Notes: a model not told the origin generated them from the sequence alone. A stretch of DNA of 64,000 nucleotides from Nitrobacter sp. 62-23 (GCF_001897285.1 NZ_MKSM01000129.1:1-64000); one strand, 5' to 3'. Counted from the first letter of the stretch, positions 37,466 through 46,265 are shown. Translations and numbers: made by a program.

Positions 37466-37972
37466 TTGGGGTACGCCGATAAACATTTGAGCCTTTATCT
37501 GATCCACCGCGGCGAACTCGTCGATTATGCCACGGCGATCGTCGGCGACCGTGGGCGTGGCGAGGATGTCGTTCAGGAGGCTTTCCTCCGCCTTCGGTCA
37601 TCCTCGCCGGACAGACCGCTGGATGAACCGCTCGGTTATCTCCGGCGGATCGTGCGCAACCTCGCGATCGACTGGGTGCGGCGACTCGCGTCCGAGGGCA
37701 AACTGCTGGCGACATCGGTGGCGAGTGACGCGATCGCTGAAGATCGGCCGTCGCAGGAAGATGCCATCATCAATCGCGACGAGTTGCAGATCGTGATGGA
37801 AGCGATGGCAGAATTGCCGGAGCGGACGCGCACCGCGCTGGAACTACATCGTTTCGAGGGGCTGAAGCTCAAGGATATCGCGGATCATCTTGGCATCTCG
37901 GTCGCGCGCGCACACTCCCTCGTCTATGAGGGGCTGGAGCACTGCCGCAAGCGGCTGGCGCGGAAGTCGTGA
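37466..37972 (+). CDS. FecI-type ECF sigma factor
   Basis: The 168-residue protein has the two sigma domains of the iron-starvation ECF group. Region 2 contains DYATAIVGDRGRGEDVVQEAFLRLR and LGYLRRIVRNLAIDWVRR. Region 4 contains LPERTRTALELHRFEGLKLKDIADHLGISVARAHSLVYEGL. The best start is a TTG at 37466 with GGAAGG upstream. A FecR-like anti-sigma/sensor gene and a TonB receptor with a signalling domain follow, the classical cell-surface signalling trio for ferric siderophore uptake. A double-hairpin repeat sits between this gene and fecR. Confidence 0.9.
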   Translation: MGYADKHLSLYLIHRGELVDYATAIVGDRGRGEDVVQEAFLRLRSSSPDRPLDEPLGYLRRIVRNLAIDWVRRLASEGKLLATSVASDAIAEDRPSQEDAIINRDELQIVMEAMAELPERTRTALELHRFEGLKLKDIADHLGISVARAHSLVYEGLEHCRKRLARKS

Positions 37973-38017
37973 CGCGTTTTCTGAAAATCCGCCGATGCCG
38001 TTCGTTCTATAATTGAG

Positions 38018-38185
38018 CGAGTGCCCCGATTCCGAAGTTCGCATGCCCTCGCAGCAACCTTTGATGCGAACTTCGGAATCAAAGGGACACTGGCAACTTT
38101 ATGATTCTAGTGTGGTTTGGGTTCAGAAGTTCGCTTGACGGACTCGCCGAGATGCTGGGAGCGAACGTCTGAACCACCACACTAG
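38018..38185. repeat. Double-hairpin intergenic repeat, copy D
   Basis: The first hairpin (38018-38093) has nearly perfect arms gattccgaagttcgcat / atgcgaacttcggaatc. The second (38107-38185) has ctagtgtggtt...gttcagaagttcgc / gcgaacgtctgaac...ccacactag. The sequence differs from copies A-C, but the layout, length and CTAG ends are the same. It lies between the sigma factor and FecR genes. Confidence 0.78.
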
Positions 38186-38245
38186 CCGATCGGGCGGTTC
38201 GACCCGCAAGCGGCTCGGCGTAAGACCTGTTCTGGGAGATATCTG

Positions 38246-39250
38246 ATTAAACCGGACGACGACCATAACAAGCCGAGCCAGGAGGCGCTTCATTGGCTGA
38301 TCGCACTTCAGGAAGAATCTGATGATGCCAGCCTCCGGTCGCGTTTTGAAGTCTGGCGTGCGAGCGATCCGGAGAATGCGCGGGCGTGGGAGGAGGCGCA
38401 GCATCTCTGGGGCGTGCTCGGCGACGCGCGGGGACCGGTCAGGCAGACAATCCAATCGACATCACCGTCGTTAACCCGGCCCGCTCGCCGGTCGCCCGCC
38501 GGGACGCATTCGCCATCACGCGTCCGGCCCTGCCACCTCGTCATGGCGACTGCCGGCCTCGCCGCCGCCCTGGCCGTCGTGATCCTTCAGCCGGCAATCA
38601 ATGTCTGGCTCCGTGCCGATTACAGCACGGGCGTCGCCGAGACTCGGCAGATCCGGTTGCAGGACGGCAGCATCGCCTTCCTCGGTGCCGACAGCGCGAT
38701 CGAGGTCGCCTATGACGCGAGCCGTCGTCGCATCCGGCTCCTGTCCGGTCAGGCTTATTTCGAGGTTGAGAAGGACAGCGCCCGGCCGTTCCATGTCGAG
38801 ACCGGCTCGGTCGATACGGTGGACCTTGGCACGGCCTTCGATGTCCGGCTGCGGCCGGATGGCGTCTCGGTCGCCGTCAATCAGGGCAGTGTCGCCGTGA
38901 CATCGCCGGTCGCGAGCCAAGCTCTTGCGACGCCCTTGGTTGCGGGCGATTGGGTCCGGGTCGAATGGGGCGGCGCGGTCCGGCGCGGCACCGACGCGCC
39001 CGAGTTGGCCGGCGGCTGGCGCTCGGGCACGCTCGCCGTCAAGGACGAAGCTATCACCGACGTCCTCGACGAAATCGGGCGGCACTACCGCGGCAAGATC
39101 ATCATCGCCGGTGGTGGGCTTGGCGAGAGGCGGGTCACGGGCGTCTACGATCTCAAAAAGCCCGTCGAGGCCGTCCATGCCGTCGCGCAAGCGCTTGGCG
39201 TGCACGTCCGTCAGGTCAGCCCCTGGCTGATCGTCGTCTCGGGGTCATGA
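38246..39250 (+). CDS. FecR-like membrane sensor (anti-sigma regulator), start codon missing
   Basis: The frame encodes an N-terminal cytoplasmic domain (SQEALHWLIALQEESDD, then WRASDPENARAWEEAQHLWGVL, a DUF4880/FecR start), a membrane helix near VMATAGLAAALAVVILQPAI, and a periplasmic FecR domain (RQIRLQDGSIAFLGADSAIEV, then RRIRLLSGQAYFEVEKDSARPFHVETG). The C-terminal STN-contact domain ends TGVYDLKKPVEAVHAVAQALGVHVRQV. No ATG, GTG or TTG lies in frame before residue 57 of this domain layout. The likeliest start is ATT at 38246, seven bases from GGGAGA; CTG at 38243 is an alternative. It should relay signal from the TonB receptor to the ECF sigma factor. Confidence 0.78.
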   Translation: MKPDDDHNKPSQEALHWLIALQEESDDASLRSRFEVWRASDPENARAWEEAQHLWGVLGDARGPVRQTIQSTSPSLTRPARRSPAGTHSPSRVRPCHLVMATAGLAAALAVVILQPAINVWLRADYSTGVAETRQIRLQDGSIAFLGADSAIEVAYDASRRRIRLLSGQAYFEVEKDSARPFHVETGSVDTVDLGTAFDVRLRPDGVSVAVNQGSVAVTSPVASQALATPLVAGDWVRVEWGGAVRRGTDAPELAGGWRSGTLAVKDEAITDVLDEIGRHYRGKIIIAGGGLGERRVTGVYDLKKPVEAVHAVAQALGVHVRQVSPWLIVVSGS

Positions 39251-39377
39251 CGGCGGCAACTGTCGTTTCTTACAACGTCTCTAATCTGTCGATTTTTCTC
39301 TGAAAAGCGCCTGCTCGGCTTCGTTCCTTCAGCGAGGGTTGATTGCTGCGCAACCGCGCAGCCCCTTGTGCTGAGGA

Positions 39378-41969
39378 TTGAAGGGGTTGGGGATGCAAGG
39401 GGAATTGAAGGGGCAGACGGCAGGCGGGCGTTTCAAGCGTTTTCGAGCGAAGTGGAATCCGGTTCGCGTGAAGAAAACGCGTCAAGTCAAGAATCCAGAG
39501 CCCCGTTCCGATTTCATCGGAACGGACATGGCTCTGGGGAGCAAGGTTGTCGCTGCGCTGCTGATGGGCACCGCACTTGGAGCGATAACCGTCATGGTGC
39601 CGGCCCCCGCGCAAGCGCAGACTGCGCAGCAACGGACATTCGCAATCCGACCGCAGCCTCTCCCGAGCGCTCTCACTGTTTTTGGCCAGCAGACAGGCTT
39701 GCAGGTTTCCGTCGATGCTGCGGCTGCGCGCGGCCTGACATCTCCGGGTGCGACGGGCACCATGACGCCCGCCGTTGCGCTCCATCGCCTGTTGGCCGGG
39801 ACCGGCCTGTCCTATCGGTTCACCGGAGCGTCCACGGTTGTGATCGGGACACCCGGCGCACAAGCTGGCGGCGCAAATGTCGCGGGCGCGATCTCGCTCG
39901 ATACCATCGATGTGCAGGGAGCAGGGAATCCCAACTCCACGATGTCGCTGCCTCCGGCCTATGCCGGCGGGCAAATTGCGCGCGGCGGCCAACTCGGCAT
40001 GCTCGGCAACCGGGACATGATGAACACGCCGTTCAATCAAACCGTCTACACGCGCAAGCTGATCGAGGATCAGCAGGCCAAAAGCATCGGCGATGTGCTC
40101 AACAACGACCCGTCTGTGGCCAAATTATATGAATCGAGCGGCGGGTTCAGTCGCGATCAATGGTTCATCCGGGGAATCGGAGCCAACGCTGGGAGTACAT
40201 CCTTTGGCGGCCTGTTTGGCATCATGGGCACAGGGACCGGCGCCATAGCTGTGGAGTCGCTGGAGCGGGTCGAGGTGCTGAAGGGCGCGAGCGCTCTGCT
40301 CAACGGTATCCCGCCCAGCCAGGGCGCGAGCCTTGGCACCGTCAACCTGGTGCCGAAGCGCGCGGGCGACGAGCCGCTGATCGCCTTCACGCCGGAATAC
40401 GCCATGAACAGCCAGTTCGGCGGGCACCTGGATGCAGGTCAACGTTTCGGCGACAACAAGGAGTTCGGCATCCGTTTCAACGGCGTCTATCGAAATGGCG
40501 ATACGCCTATCGACCATCAGTCACGCGAGACGCGACTGACGACCCTTGGCCTGGACTATCGGGGAGAGACCTTCCGGTTGTCCGCCGACGTCGGCTATCA
40601 CTACCAGCACGTGAAGGGACTTCGGACTTCGTTGTCGGTTGCCGGCAATATTCCGGTTCCACGACCGCCGGACAGCCACATCAACTGGTCGCAGCCGTGG
40701 GAGTTCAGCAAAGTCGAGAGCAAGTATGCCACGACGCGCGCCGAGTGGGACATCACCGAAAACGTGACCGCCTATGCCGCGGTCGGGCGCAGCACTGCGG
40801 GAGAGAGGGGGGCGTGGAATTCCATGACGATTCAGGATGCTGCGGGCACGTTGTCGAGTCCCTATGGTCCTAACGCGTTCACTTATTACACGCAGAGCAG
40901 TGTTGCGGAGACCGGGTTGCGAGCGCGCGCGCAGACCGGTCCCGTGAATCATGCCGTGGCGCTGGCGGCGGGATGGGGAGCCATGGAGGTCGGGAGTGAA
41001 TACCGGTACCCGCCGGTCCTTCTTCCAGACTCAAATCTGTACAATCCTGTCTTCATCCCCGGGCCTGATTTCGGCGTGTTTGCTCCGCCCGCGGAAGCGC
41101 CCCGGTCAAGCCGCAACGAGAACCTCGGCTTCGCGCTCGCCGACACCATGTCGATCCTGGACGAGCGCGTCCAGTTGATGCTGGGCATCCGGCACCAGAA
41201 GGTGAAGCAAACAGCTTATTATAGCGGTGGTTCTCAATACAATGCGGACGCCTTGTCGCCGGCGGCCGCGCTGATTGTCAAGCCGCTGGACAACGTTTCA
41301 GTCTACGCCAACTACATGGAGGCGCTGGAGGCCGGTGAGATCGCGCCGAGCGATGCGCGGAATGCCGGCGAAATCTTTGCGCCTTACAAGACGACACAAT
41401 ACGAGGTCGGCACCAAGGTCGATTTCGGTCGCATTGCGGCGACGCTCGCCGCTTTCACCACGACGCGCCCCAGCTACGCCCGGGATCCCGCCACTTTCAT
41501 CTTCGGCGAGACCGGGAAGACGCGCTATCAGGGGATCGAGTTGTCGGCCTTCGGCGAAGCGACCGAGACGGTTCGTTTCCTCGGCGGTTTTACTTTCCTC
41601 GATACGACTCTGGTCGAAACTCCTGACGGAACCAACGTCGGTAAATGGCTTCCCGGCTTGCCAAGGTATCGCGCCACGCTCGGCGTGGATTGGGATACGC
41701 CGTTCATCGACGGCCTTACGTTGGGTGCGACAGGACAGTGGCAATCCTTCACATACCGGGATGCGCCGAATACCCAGAAGGTCGATGGCTGGTACCGGAT
41801 CGATTTGAACGCGCACTACACGATCAGGCAGCCGGGCTGGAAGCCGATCATCGTCCGGGCAAGCATCCGCAACGTTCTGAACAGAAACTACTGGGCGACT
41901 TCAAACACCTGGTACATGAATTTGAGCGAGCCACGCACATTCCTGCTGTCGACCACGTTCCAGTTCTAG
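39378..41969 (+). CDS. TonB-dependent siderophore receptor with STN signalling domain (FecA/FpvA type)
   Basis: From 39378 the protein has 863 residues. Residues 51-82 hold the signal peptide core (MALGSKVVAALLMGTALGAITVMVPAPAQAQ). The STN domain is about 85-152 (TFAIRPQPLPSALTVFGQQTGLQVSVD). The plug follows with RDMMNTPFNQTVYTRKLIEDQQA and WFIRGIG, then a 22-strand barrel ending in aromatic sequence TFLLSTTFQF. The first 50 residues come mostly from an inserted TAGAGCG-family repeat, so translation may instead start at the ATG at 39528, inside the repeat's last few bases. The STN domain plus the upstream sigma/FecR pair indicates ligand-induced transcription of its own uptake genes. Confidence 0.9.
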   Translation: MKGLGMQGELKGQTAGGRFKRFRAKWNPVRVKKTRQVKNPEPRSDFIGTDMALGSKVVAALLMGTALGAITVMVPAPAQAQTAQQRTFAIRPQPLPSALTVFGQQTGLQVSVDAAAARGLTSPGATGTMTPAVALHRLLAGTGLSYRFTGASTVVIGTPGAQAGGANVAGAISLDTIDVQGAGNPNSTMSLPPAYAGGQIARGGQLGMLGNRDMMNTPFNQTVYTRKLIEDQQAKSIGDVLNNDPSVAKLYESSGGFSRDQWFIRGIGANAGSTSFGGLFGIMGTGTGAIAVESLERVEVLKGASALLNGIPPSQGASLGTVNLVPKRAGDEPLIAFTPEYAMNSQFGGHLDAGQRFGDNKEFGIRFNGVYRNGDTPIDHQSRETRLTTLGLDYRGETFRLSADVGYHYQHVKGLRTSLSVAGNIPVPRPPDSHINWSQPWEFSKVESKYATTRAEWDITENVTAYAAVGRSTAGERGAWNSMTIQDAAGTLSSPYGPNAFTYYTQSSVAETGLRARAQTGPVNHAVALAAGWGAMEVGSEYRYPPVLLPDSNLYNPVFIPGPDFGVFAPPAEAPRSSRNENLGFALADTMSILDERVQLMLGIRHQKVKQTAYYSGGSQYNADALSPAAALIVKPLDNVSVYANYMEALEAGEIAPSDARNAGEIFAPYKTTQYEVGTKVDFGRIAATLAAFTTTRPSYARDPATFIFGETGKTRYQGIELSAFGEATETVRFLGGFTFLDTTLVETPDGTNVGKWLPGLPRYRATLGVDWDTPFIDGLTLGATGQWQSFTYRDAPNTQKVDGWYRIDLNAHYTIRQPGWKPIIVRASIRNVLNRNYWATSNTWYMNLSEPRTFLLSTTFQF
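39436..39536 (+). repeat. TAGAGCG-family repeat lying in frame in the TonB receptor gene
   Basis: From agcgttttcgagcgaagtgg to catggctctg it matches the family along its whole length, with gaagaaaacgcgtcaagtca in the middle. No stop occurs in the receptor frame, which reads KRFRAKWNPVRVKKTRQ through it. It contributes an ATG at 39528. Confidence 0.85.
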
Positions 41970-42082
41970 GGATGGTGTCGGCTACTACGCCGACTTCGCT
42001 TGTGCCGCCTCCAATATCGGAGGTGGCGTACATAAGACCGTGAGAGCCGGCTAACCATCGCCACGCATCAAGGAGACGAAGG

Positions 42083-42645
42083 ATGGACCTGCGCCACCTT
42101 CGTTATATCGTTGCCGCAGCCCGCAACGGCAGCTTCAGCGCGGCCGCGAACGAGTTCAATGTCCGGCAGCCAATCGTCAGCAAGCGCATCAAGGAGGTCG
42201 AGGAAGAACTCGGCGTGCGCTTGTTCGAACGCTCCACCGCCGGAGCGCGGCTGACACCGCCATAGCGTTTTCAAGCTAAGCGGATTATCGCTTCGCGTGA
42301 AGAAAACGCGTCAAAACAAGATTCAAAAGCGGAGCTTTTGATGAAGATTTTGTTGTCGATGCGCGTCGGGTGCTCGATGAGACGGAGCAGATGGCCCGGC
42401 ACGCGAAGGCCAGCCGTGAGGGAACGCTCGGGCACGTCGTCGTCGGGTTCTACAAGTCGCTGTCGGCGAGAGCTTTCCGTGCGGCGGTGAGCGGCTTCCG
42501 AAAACAATATCCGGATATTGATATTGAACTGGTCGAACTGCCGCTCGCAGACATTGCGGCGGGCGTGATGTCCGGCGCTCTTGATGCCGCGATCGTCCTG
42601 GGCGACGCCGGCAAATGCCAGATGTTCAAGACCATCGGACTTTGG
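42083..42645 (+). pseudogene. LysR-type regulator gene interrupted by a repeat and truncated
   Basis: An AAGGAGA ribosome site leads into MDLRHLRYIVAAARNGSFSA and the rest of a typical LysR helix-turn-helix to LFERSTAGARLTPP. At 42263 a 77-bp TAGAGCG-family repeat introduces a TAG stop and shifts the frame. The protein resumes at 42340 (DEDFVVDARRVLDETEQMARHAKASREGTLGHVVVGFYKSL) and runs to GKCQMFKTIGLW. There the sequence becomes a reversed integrase remnant. The inducer-binding domain is thus incomplete. It was presumably a regulator that came with, or lay beside, the iron-uptake genes. Confidence 0.85.
42263..42339 (+). repeat. TAGAGCG-family repeat inside the LysR gene
   Basis: It runs from tagcgttttcaagctaagcg to aaaagcggagctttt and holds the gcgttttc and gaaaacgc arms. 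It lacks the longer tail of the 100-bp copies. Host LysR coding sequence is recognisable right up to both sides. Confidence 0.85.
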
Positions 42646-42985
42646 TCATCCATCGCTTCTTGTCGAGCGTTTTTGGATCGTCGCCGTCCAGTTCAAATTT
42701 CTTGAGCAGTTCCTCGGCGACCAATCTGAAGGTATTCGCTCGGCAGTCCGCTCGGCAGTCCGGGCGAGCCGTCGCTGGATCGATGGATCAATACCGTTGC
42801 TCAAGAGCGACTTGTTTGCAGCGCGAGTATCGCGGGCCGCCGCAAGCGAGACCTCTGGATAGGAGCCCAACGAAAGCAACTTTTGTTTGCCGTCGAACCG
42901 ATAAGCCTGACGCCACAGCTTGGAACCCTCCGGGCTGAATCAGAAGAAATAGGCCTTTTGCATCCGACAGCTTGCGCCCAACCAG
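42628..42985 (-). pseudogene. P4-type (DUF4102) integrase remnant next to tRNA-Phe
   Basis: Read leftward, three frames in turn encode an N-terminal integrase: KLSDAKGLFLLIQPGG, then (frameshift) SKLWRQAYRFDGKQKLLSLGSYPEVSLAAARD, then (frameshift) FRLVAEELLKKFELDGDDPKTLDKKRW. The catalytic C-terminal half is absent, ending at the junction with the LysR remnant. Orientation and position, right after the 3' end of the leftward tRNA-Phe, fit an island integrated at that tRNA. It has at least two frameshifts and is not functional. Confidence 0.82.
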
Positions 42986-43118
42986 CTACCAGCAATCATA
43001 CCAACAAATCGCGCAGATGTCAGCGGATGATGACGGGTCGTCGCGGTGAAGAAGTGTCCGATTTACCGGGGAAAACCCACATCGTTCGGACGGTGGCGCA
43101 GGGCTGCGGAGGAAGTTA

Positions 43119-43194
43119 TGGTGCCCAGGGGCGGGATCGAACCACCGACACTGCGATTTTCAGTCGCATGCTCTACCAACTGAGCTACCTGGGC
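43119..43194 (-). tRNA. tRNA-Phe (anticodon GAA)
   Basis: The reverse strand begins gcccaggtagctcagttggt. The anticodon stem tgcga/tcgca encloses ctGAAaa. The acceptor stem GCCCAGG pairs with CCTGGGC and an ACCA end is encoded. In relatives tRNA-Phe often follows yacG, as it does here. Confidence 0.97.
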
Positions 43195-43337
43195 GCCGTC
43201 CCGGCTTGAGCCGGGACGCGCCGGTTTATAGTCAGGCCAGATGGCGCTGTCCACCCATCCCCGCGGCAGACCGAACCCGCGCGACGGCGGCCTCAAATCC
43301 TTGATCGGGCGGCGAGTCGCCGACACGGAGGCGCGGC

Positions 43338-43517
43338 CTATTCCTCGTTCTCGCCATCGGTCCTGCCACCAGGGATGGCGTAGGCGCCTGAAAGCCATCT
43401 GTTGAGGTCGACATCGCGGCAACGCTCCGAACAAAACGGAAATGACGCTGAGACGGCGGGCTTGCCGCAGATCGGACAGCGCTTCTTCGGGGGCGCTTTG
43501 GCTTTTTTAGCCGGCAT
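43338..43517 (-). CDS. yacG: YacG zinc-finger protein, DNA gyrase inhibitor family
   Basis: A 59-residue frame starts at 43517 ([20 protein letters not shown]) and ends at 43338. It has the YacG zinc knuckle C-x2-C (RCPICGKP) and C-x3-C ([15 protein letters not shown]), with the conserved DLxxWL and a C-terminal YAIPG. YacG of E. coli binds and inhibits DNA gyrase. The start overlaps the end of maf by eleven bases, so the two are translationally coupled. Size is typical. Confidence 0.92.
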   Translation of the reverse strand: MPAKKAKAPPKKRCPICGKPAVSASFPFCSERCRDVDLNRWLSGAYAIPGGRTDGENEE

Positions 43518-44130
43518 TCAACCAGCCGGAGCGGATCGGAAATCCCTCGCCGCCGAGCAGCGAGACCGTTTCGTAAAGCGGCAGGCCGACTACATTGGTG
43601 TAGGAGCCAACCAGCTTGACCACGAACGAGCCGGCGATGCCCTGAACCGCGTAGCCGCCGGCCTTGCCGCGCCATTCGCCGGAGCCGGTGTAGGCCTTTA
43701 TGTCATCCTCCGTCAGCCGCTTGAAACGTACGCGGGTCTCAATCAGACGCTGGCGAAAGTTTTCCTTCGGCGTCACGAGACAGACCGCGGTGTAGACGCG
43801 ATGATTGCGCCCCGAGAGCAGCCGCAGGCACTGCGAGGCCTCATCGGCCAGATCGGCCTTGGGCAGGATGCGGCGGCCCACCGCGACCACGGTGTCGGCG
43901 GCCAGAATGAACGAACCGCGCAGTTCGTCGTCGAGCTGCACCGCCCTCAGCGCCGCCTCGGCCTTGGCGCGTGCGAGACGGTTGGCGCAGGCGCGCGGCA
44001 GTTCGCCCCGCGTCGGCGTCTCGTCGATGTCGACAGGACGCAGCGCATCGGGCTCTAAACCCGCCTGATTGAGCAGGCTGAGCCGCCGCGGCGAGCCGGA
44101 GGCGAGAACGAGTTTGATGCGGCCTGACAT
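43507..44130 (-). CDS. maf: Maf-family nucleotide pyrophosphatase
   Basis: The 207-residue protein has the Maf signature at the N-terminus ([22 protein letters not shown]), [10 protein letters not shown], the catalytic Asp in [19 protein letters not shown], and the C-terminal [20 protein letters not shown]. Members hydrolyse non-canonical or canonical dNTPs/UTP, limiting misincorporation. It is followed by and overlaps yacG, the normal order. infA, usually just upstream in Rhizobiales, is absent, so the block has been rearranged. Confidence 0.95.
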   Translation of the reverse strand: MSGRIKLVLASGSPRRLSLLNQAGLEPDALRPVDIDETPTRGELPRACANRLARAKAEAALRAVQLDDELRGSFILAADTVVAVGRRILPKADLADEASQCLRLLSGRNHRVYTAVCLVTPKENFRQRLIETRVRFKRLTEDDIKAYTGSGEWRGKAGGYAVQGIAGSFVVKLVGSYTNVVGLPLYETVSLLGGEGFPIRSGWLNAG

Positions 44131-44264
44131 GCGGGCTTCGTGGTATCGGGCAAGGATCGATGCGCGCGGAACCTACCGGAACGCATCCGGTTCGACAACC
44201 GCGATCGTCCAGCTCGCAGGGAACCTGCGGGAAAACCGCGCCTCATAATGGTGGGAGACGTTCT

Positions 44265-44374
44265 CGTTTCTGATGGAAGCGGGCTCCAGGATTTTGATTT
44301 AACGCGTCTTCACGCGAACCGATATCCACCCCCGATTCGAGCCCGAGGCCATGCTTTGCTCGAAAATGCCATAG
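44265..44374 (-). repeat. TAGAGCG-family repeat, variant type, before the GST gene
   Basis: Reverse orientation: ttctgatggaagcgggctcc at the left, aacgcgtcttcacgcgaacc in the middle, and cgaaaatgccatag at the right. It holds the gattcgagcccgaggccatg insert. Confidence 0.72.
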
Positions 44375-44413
44375 AGATACTTTTTTAAGCATCGTAAATC
44401 TATCAAGGGCGTC

Positions 44414-45106
44414 ATGTTCACGCTGTTTCACCATCCGTTCTGTCCGCAATCGCGCTTCATTCGCCTCGTTCTCGGTGAGCATGGCCTTGATGTGCGGCCG
44501 GTGGAGGAACGGGTGTGGGAACGGCGCGAAGCATTTCTCGCGCTCAATCCGGCCGGCACCACGCCGGTGCTGATCGCCGAAGGAGTCCCGGCGGTCCCCG
44601 GAGCCGCCATCATCGCGGAGTATCTCGACGAGACCTATGGCGAACGGGCCGGCGAGCGGCGGCTGCTGCCGCCGTCGACGTCCGAGCGCATCGAGGTGCG
44701 CCGCCTGATGGCGTGGTTCAACGAGAAATTCTTCGAGGAGGCGTCCGGCCCGCTGGTGACGGAGCGCATCTACAAACGTTTCATGCGCGAGGAGAACGGC
44801 GGCGGCCCGCCGGAGACCGACGTCATCCGCGCGGCGAAGGCAAATGTGCGCTATCATCTGGCCTATATCGGCTGGCTGGCGCGGACGCGGAATTATTTGG
44901 CCGGCGAGAAGTTGACCTATGCCGATCTCGCAGCCGCGGCGCATTTATCCGCGATCGACTATCTCGGCGACGTGCCCTGGGCCGAGGACGAAGCAGCGAA
45001 GGCGTGGTATGCGCGGATCAAGTCGCGGCCCTCGTTCCGGCCGCTGCTGAGCGAGTGGCTGGCGGGCGTGCCGGCGTCGCGCACCTATGTCGATCTGGAT
45101 TTCTGA
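44414..45106 (+). CDS. Glutathione S-transferase family protein
   Basis: The 230-residue protein has an N-terminal thioredoxin-like domain (MFTLFHHPFCPQSRFIRLVLGEHGLD) with the cis-Pro segment of GSTs (GTTPVLIAEG, then PGAAIIAEYLDETYG) that would bind glutathione. An all-helical C-terminal domain follows with the conserved N-capping box near LAGEKLTYADLAAAAHLSAIDYLGDV. The CPQS in the first helix is the position of the catalytic Ser/Cys in bacterial forms. Substrate unknown. No adjacent pathway genes give a hint. Confidence 0.9.
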   Translation: MFTLFHHPFCPQSRFIRLVLGEHGLDVRPVEERVWERREAFLALNPAGTTPVLIAEGVPAVPGAAIIAEYLDETYGERAGERRLLPPSTSERIEVRRLMAWFNEKFFEEASGPLVTERIYKRFMREENGGGPPETDVIRAAKANVRYHLAYIGWLARTRNYLAGEKLTYADLAAAAHLSAIDYLGDVPWAEDEAAKAWYARIKSRPSFRPLLSEWLAGVPASRTYVDLDF

Positions 45107-45203
45107 GGATTGTCGCCCGTCTTCCATGAATGCCGGATAATCCAGCTCTCGCGGTCGTCTCCGTGTTCGCACGAACGACGGCGATGGGAAGCGTCGTGCC
45201 GAT

Positions 45204-45278
45204 TAGAGCGTTTTCGAGCAAAGTGAGAACCGGTTCGCGTGAAGAAAACGCGTCAAATCAAGAAGCGGAAAGGCTCCA
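45204..45278 (+). repeat. TAGAGCG-family repeat, short copy
   Basis: It runs tagagcgttttcgagcaaag to aagcggaaaggctccag, with an internal deletion of the second-hairpin left arm. It sits between convergent genes. Confidence 0.8.
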
Positions 45279-45285
45279 GCGCCGA

Positions 45286-46206
45286 TCATCCCCGCCGGCT
45301 CTCGTAAGCCTTCAGATGCGTATAGATCGTGCGTAGTTTCGGCACCGGCAGCTTGGCGGCCTCGGCGCGGGTGATCAGATCGCCGATGATATGGTCGGCC
45401 TCGATCCGCGCGCCCGCCTCGATGTCGCGAAACATCGAGGCGGTGAGCGGCGAGCCTTCCGCAGTCAGGATCCCGGTGGCGGAGGTCAGAATTTCCCCGC
45501 GCGGTGCGTGCCCGGCCGCCCTGGCGATCGCGGCAATCTCGTCGCGTGCGCCGAGGATGAAATCGCGGCCGCCGGGTGCGGTGACGATCTGGCCGATGGA
45601 TGCGCGCATCACGCAGGTGGCGCCCGCCAGTGTCGCCAGAAACACCCACTTCTCCCACATGTCCTGGATGATGTCGTCGGACGCCTGCGATCCGCAATCG
45701 GCGTCGGCGAAGACATCGGCGATGGCCTTGACCCGGTCGCTCATGCCGCCGTCGCGCTCGCCGAAGCGAAGCATCTGCATCGGCGCGAGGTGAACGACCT
45801 CGCGTCTTGCGTTGAGCGTGACCGCGAGCGAGCACAGGCCGCCGAGCACGCGATCGTGACCGAATTCGGCGTCGAGCGTCTCCAGGTGCCGCATTCCGTT
45901 GAGCAGCGGAATGATCGCCGTATGAGAGCCGGCGGCGGGCGCGAAAGAGGCGATGGCGTCATCGAGATCGAACGCCTTGCAGGTAAGCAGCACGGTGTCG
46001 AACGTCTCGCGCAAACTGTCGGCCTGCACGGTCGGAGGATTTTTCAGCGTCACGTCGCCATGCGGGCTCTTGATGACGAGACCGGTGCTTGCGAGCTCAG
46101 TGGCGCGTTTGGGACGCACCAGAAAGGTCACATCCCGATTCGCCTGGAGCAATCTGCCGCCGAAATAGCCGCCGGTAGCGCCGGCTCCGACCACGAGAAT
46201 GCGCAT
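45286..46206 (-). CDS. 2-dehydropantoate 2-reductase family protein
   Basis: The 306-residue protein has the NADP-binding start MRILVVGAGATGGYFGGRLLQANRDVTFLVRP. The mid-domain segment LLTCKAFDLDDAIASFAP and the helical C-terminal domain with KWVFLATLAGATCVMRASIG (the catalytic-Lys region of PanE) are present. The family reduces ketopantoate in pantothenate/CoA synthesis, but paralogues with unknown substrates are common, so I do not assign panE. The gene is convergent with the GST gene and lies just after the MATE gene in the same direction. Confidence 0.88.
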   Translation of the reverse strand: MRILVVGAGATGGYFGGRLLQANRDVTFLVRPKRATELASTGLVIKSPHGDVTLKNPPTVQADSLRETFDTVLLTCKAFDLDDAIASFAPAAGSHTAIIPLLNGMRHLETLDAEFGHDRVLGGLCSLAVTLNARREVVHLAPMQMLRFGERDGGMSDRVKAIADVFADADCGSQASDDIIQDMWEKWVFLATLAGATCVMRASIGQIVTAPGGRDFILGARDEIAAIARAAGHAPRGEILTSATGILTAEGSPLTASMFRDIEAGARIEADHIIGDLITRAEAAKLPVPKLRTIYTHLKAYESRRG

Positions 46207-46265
46207 CGATTTACTCCATATGTGTCATAACCGATTTGTTGACCCGCGCCCGTGCTGCTGTTCCC

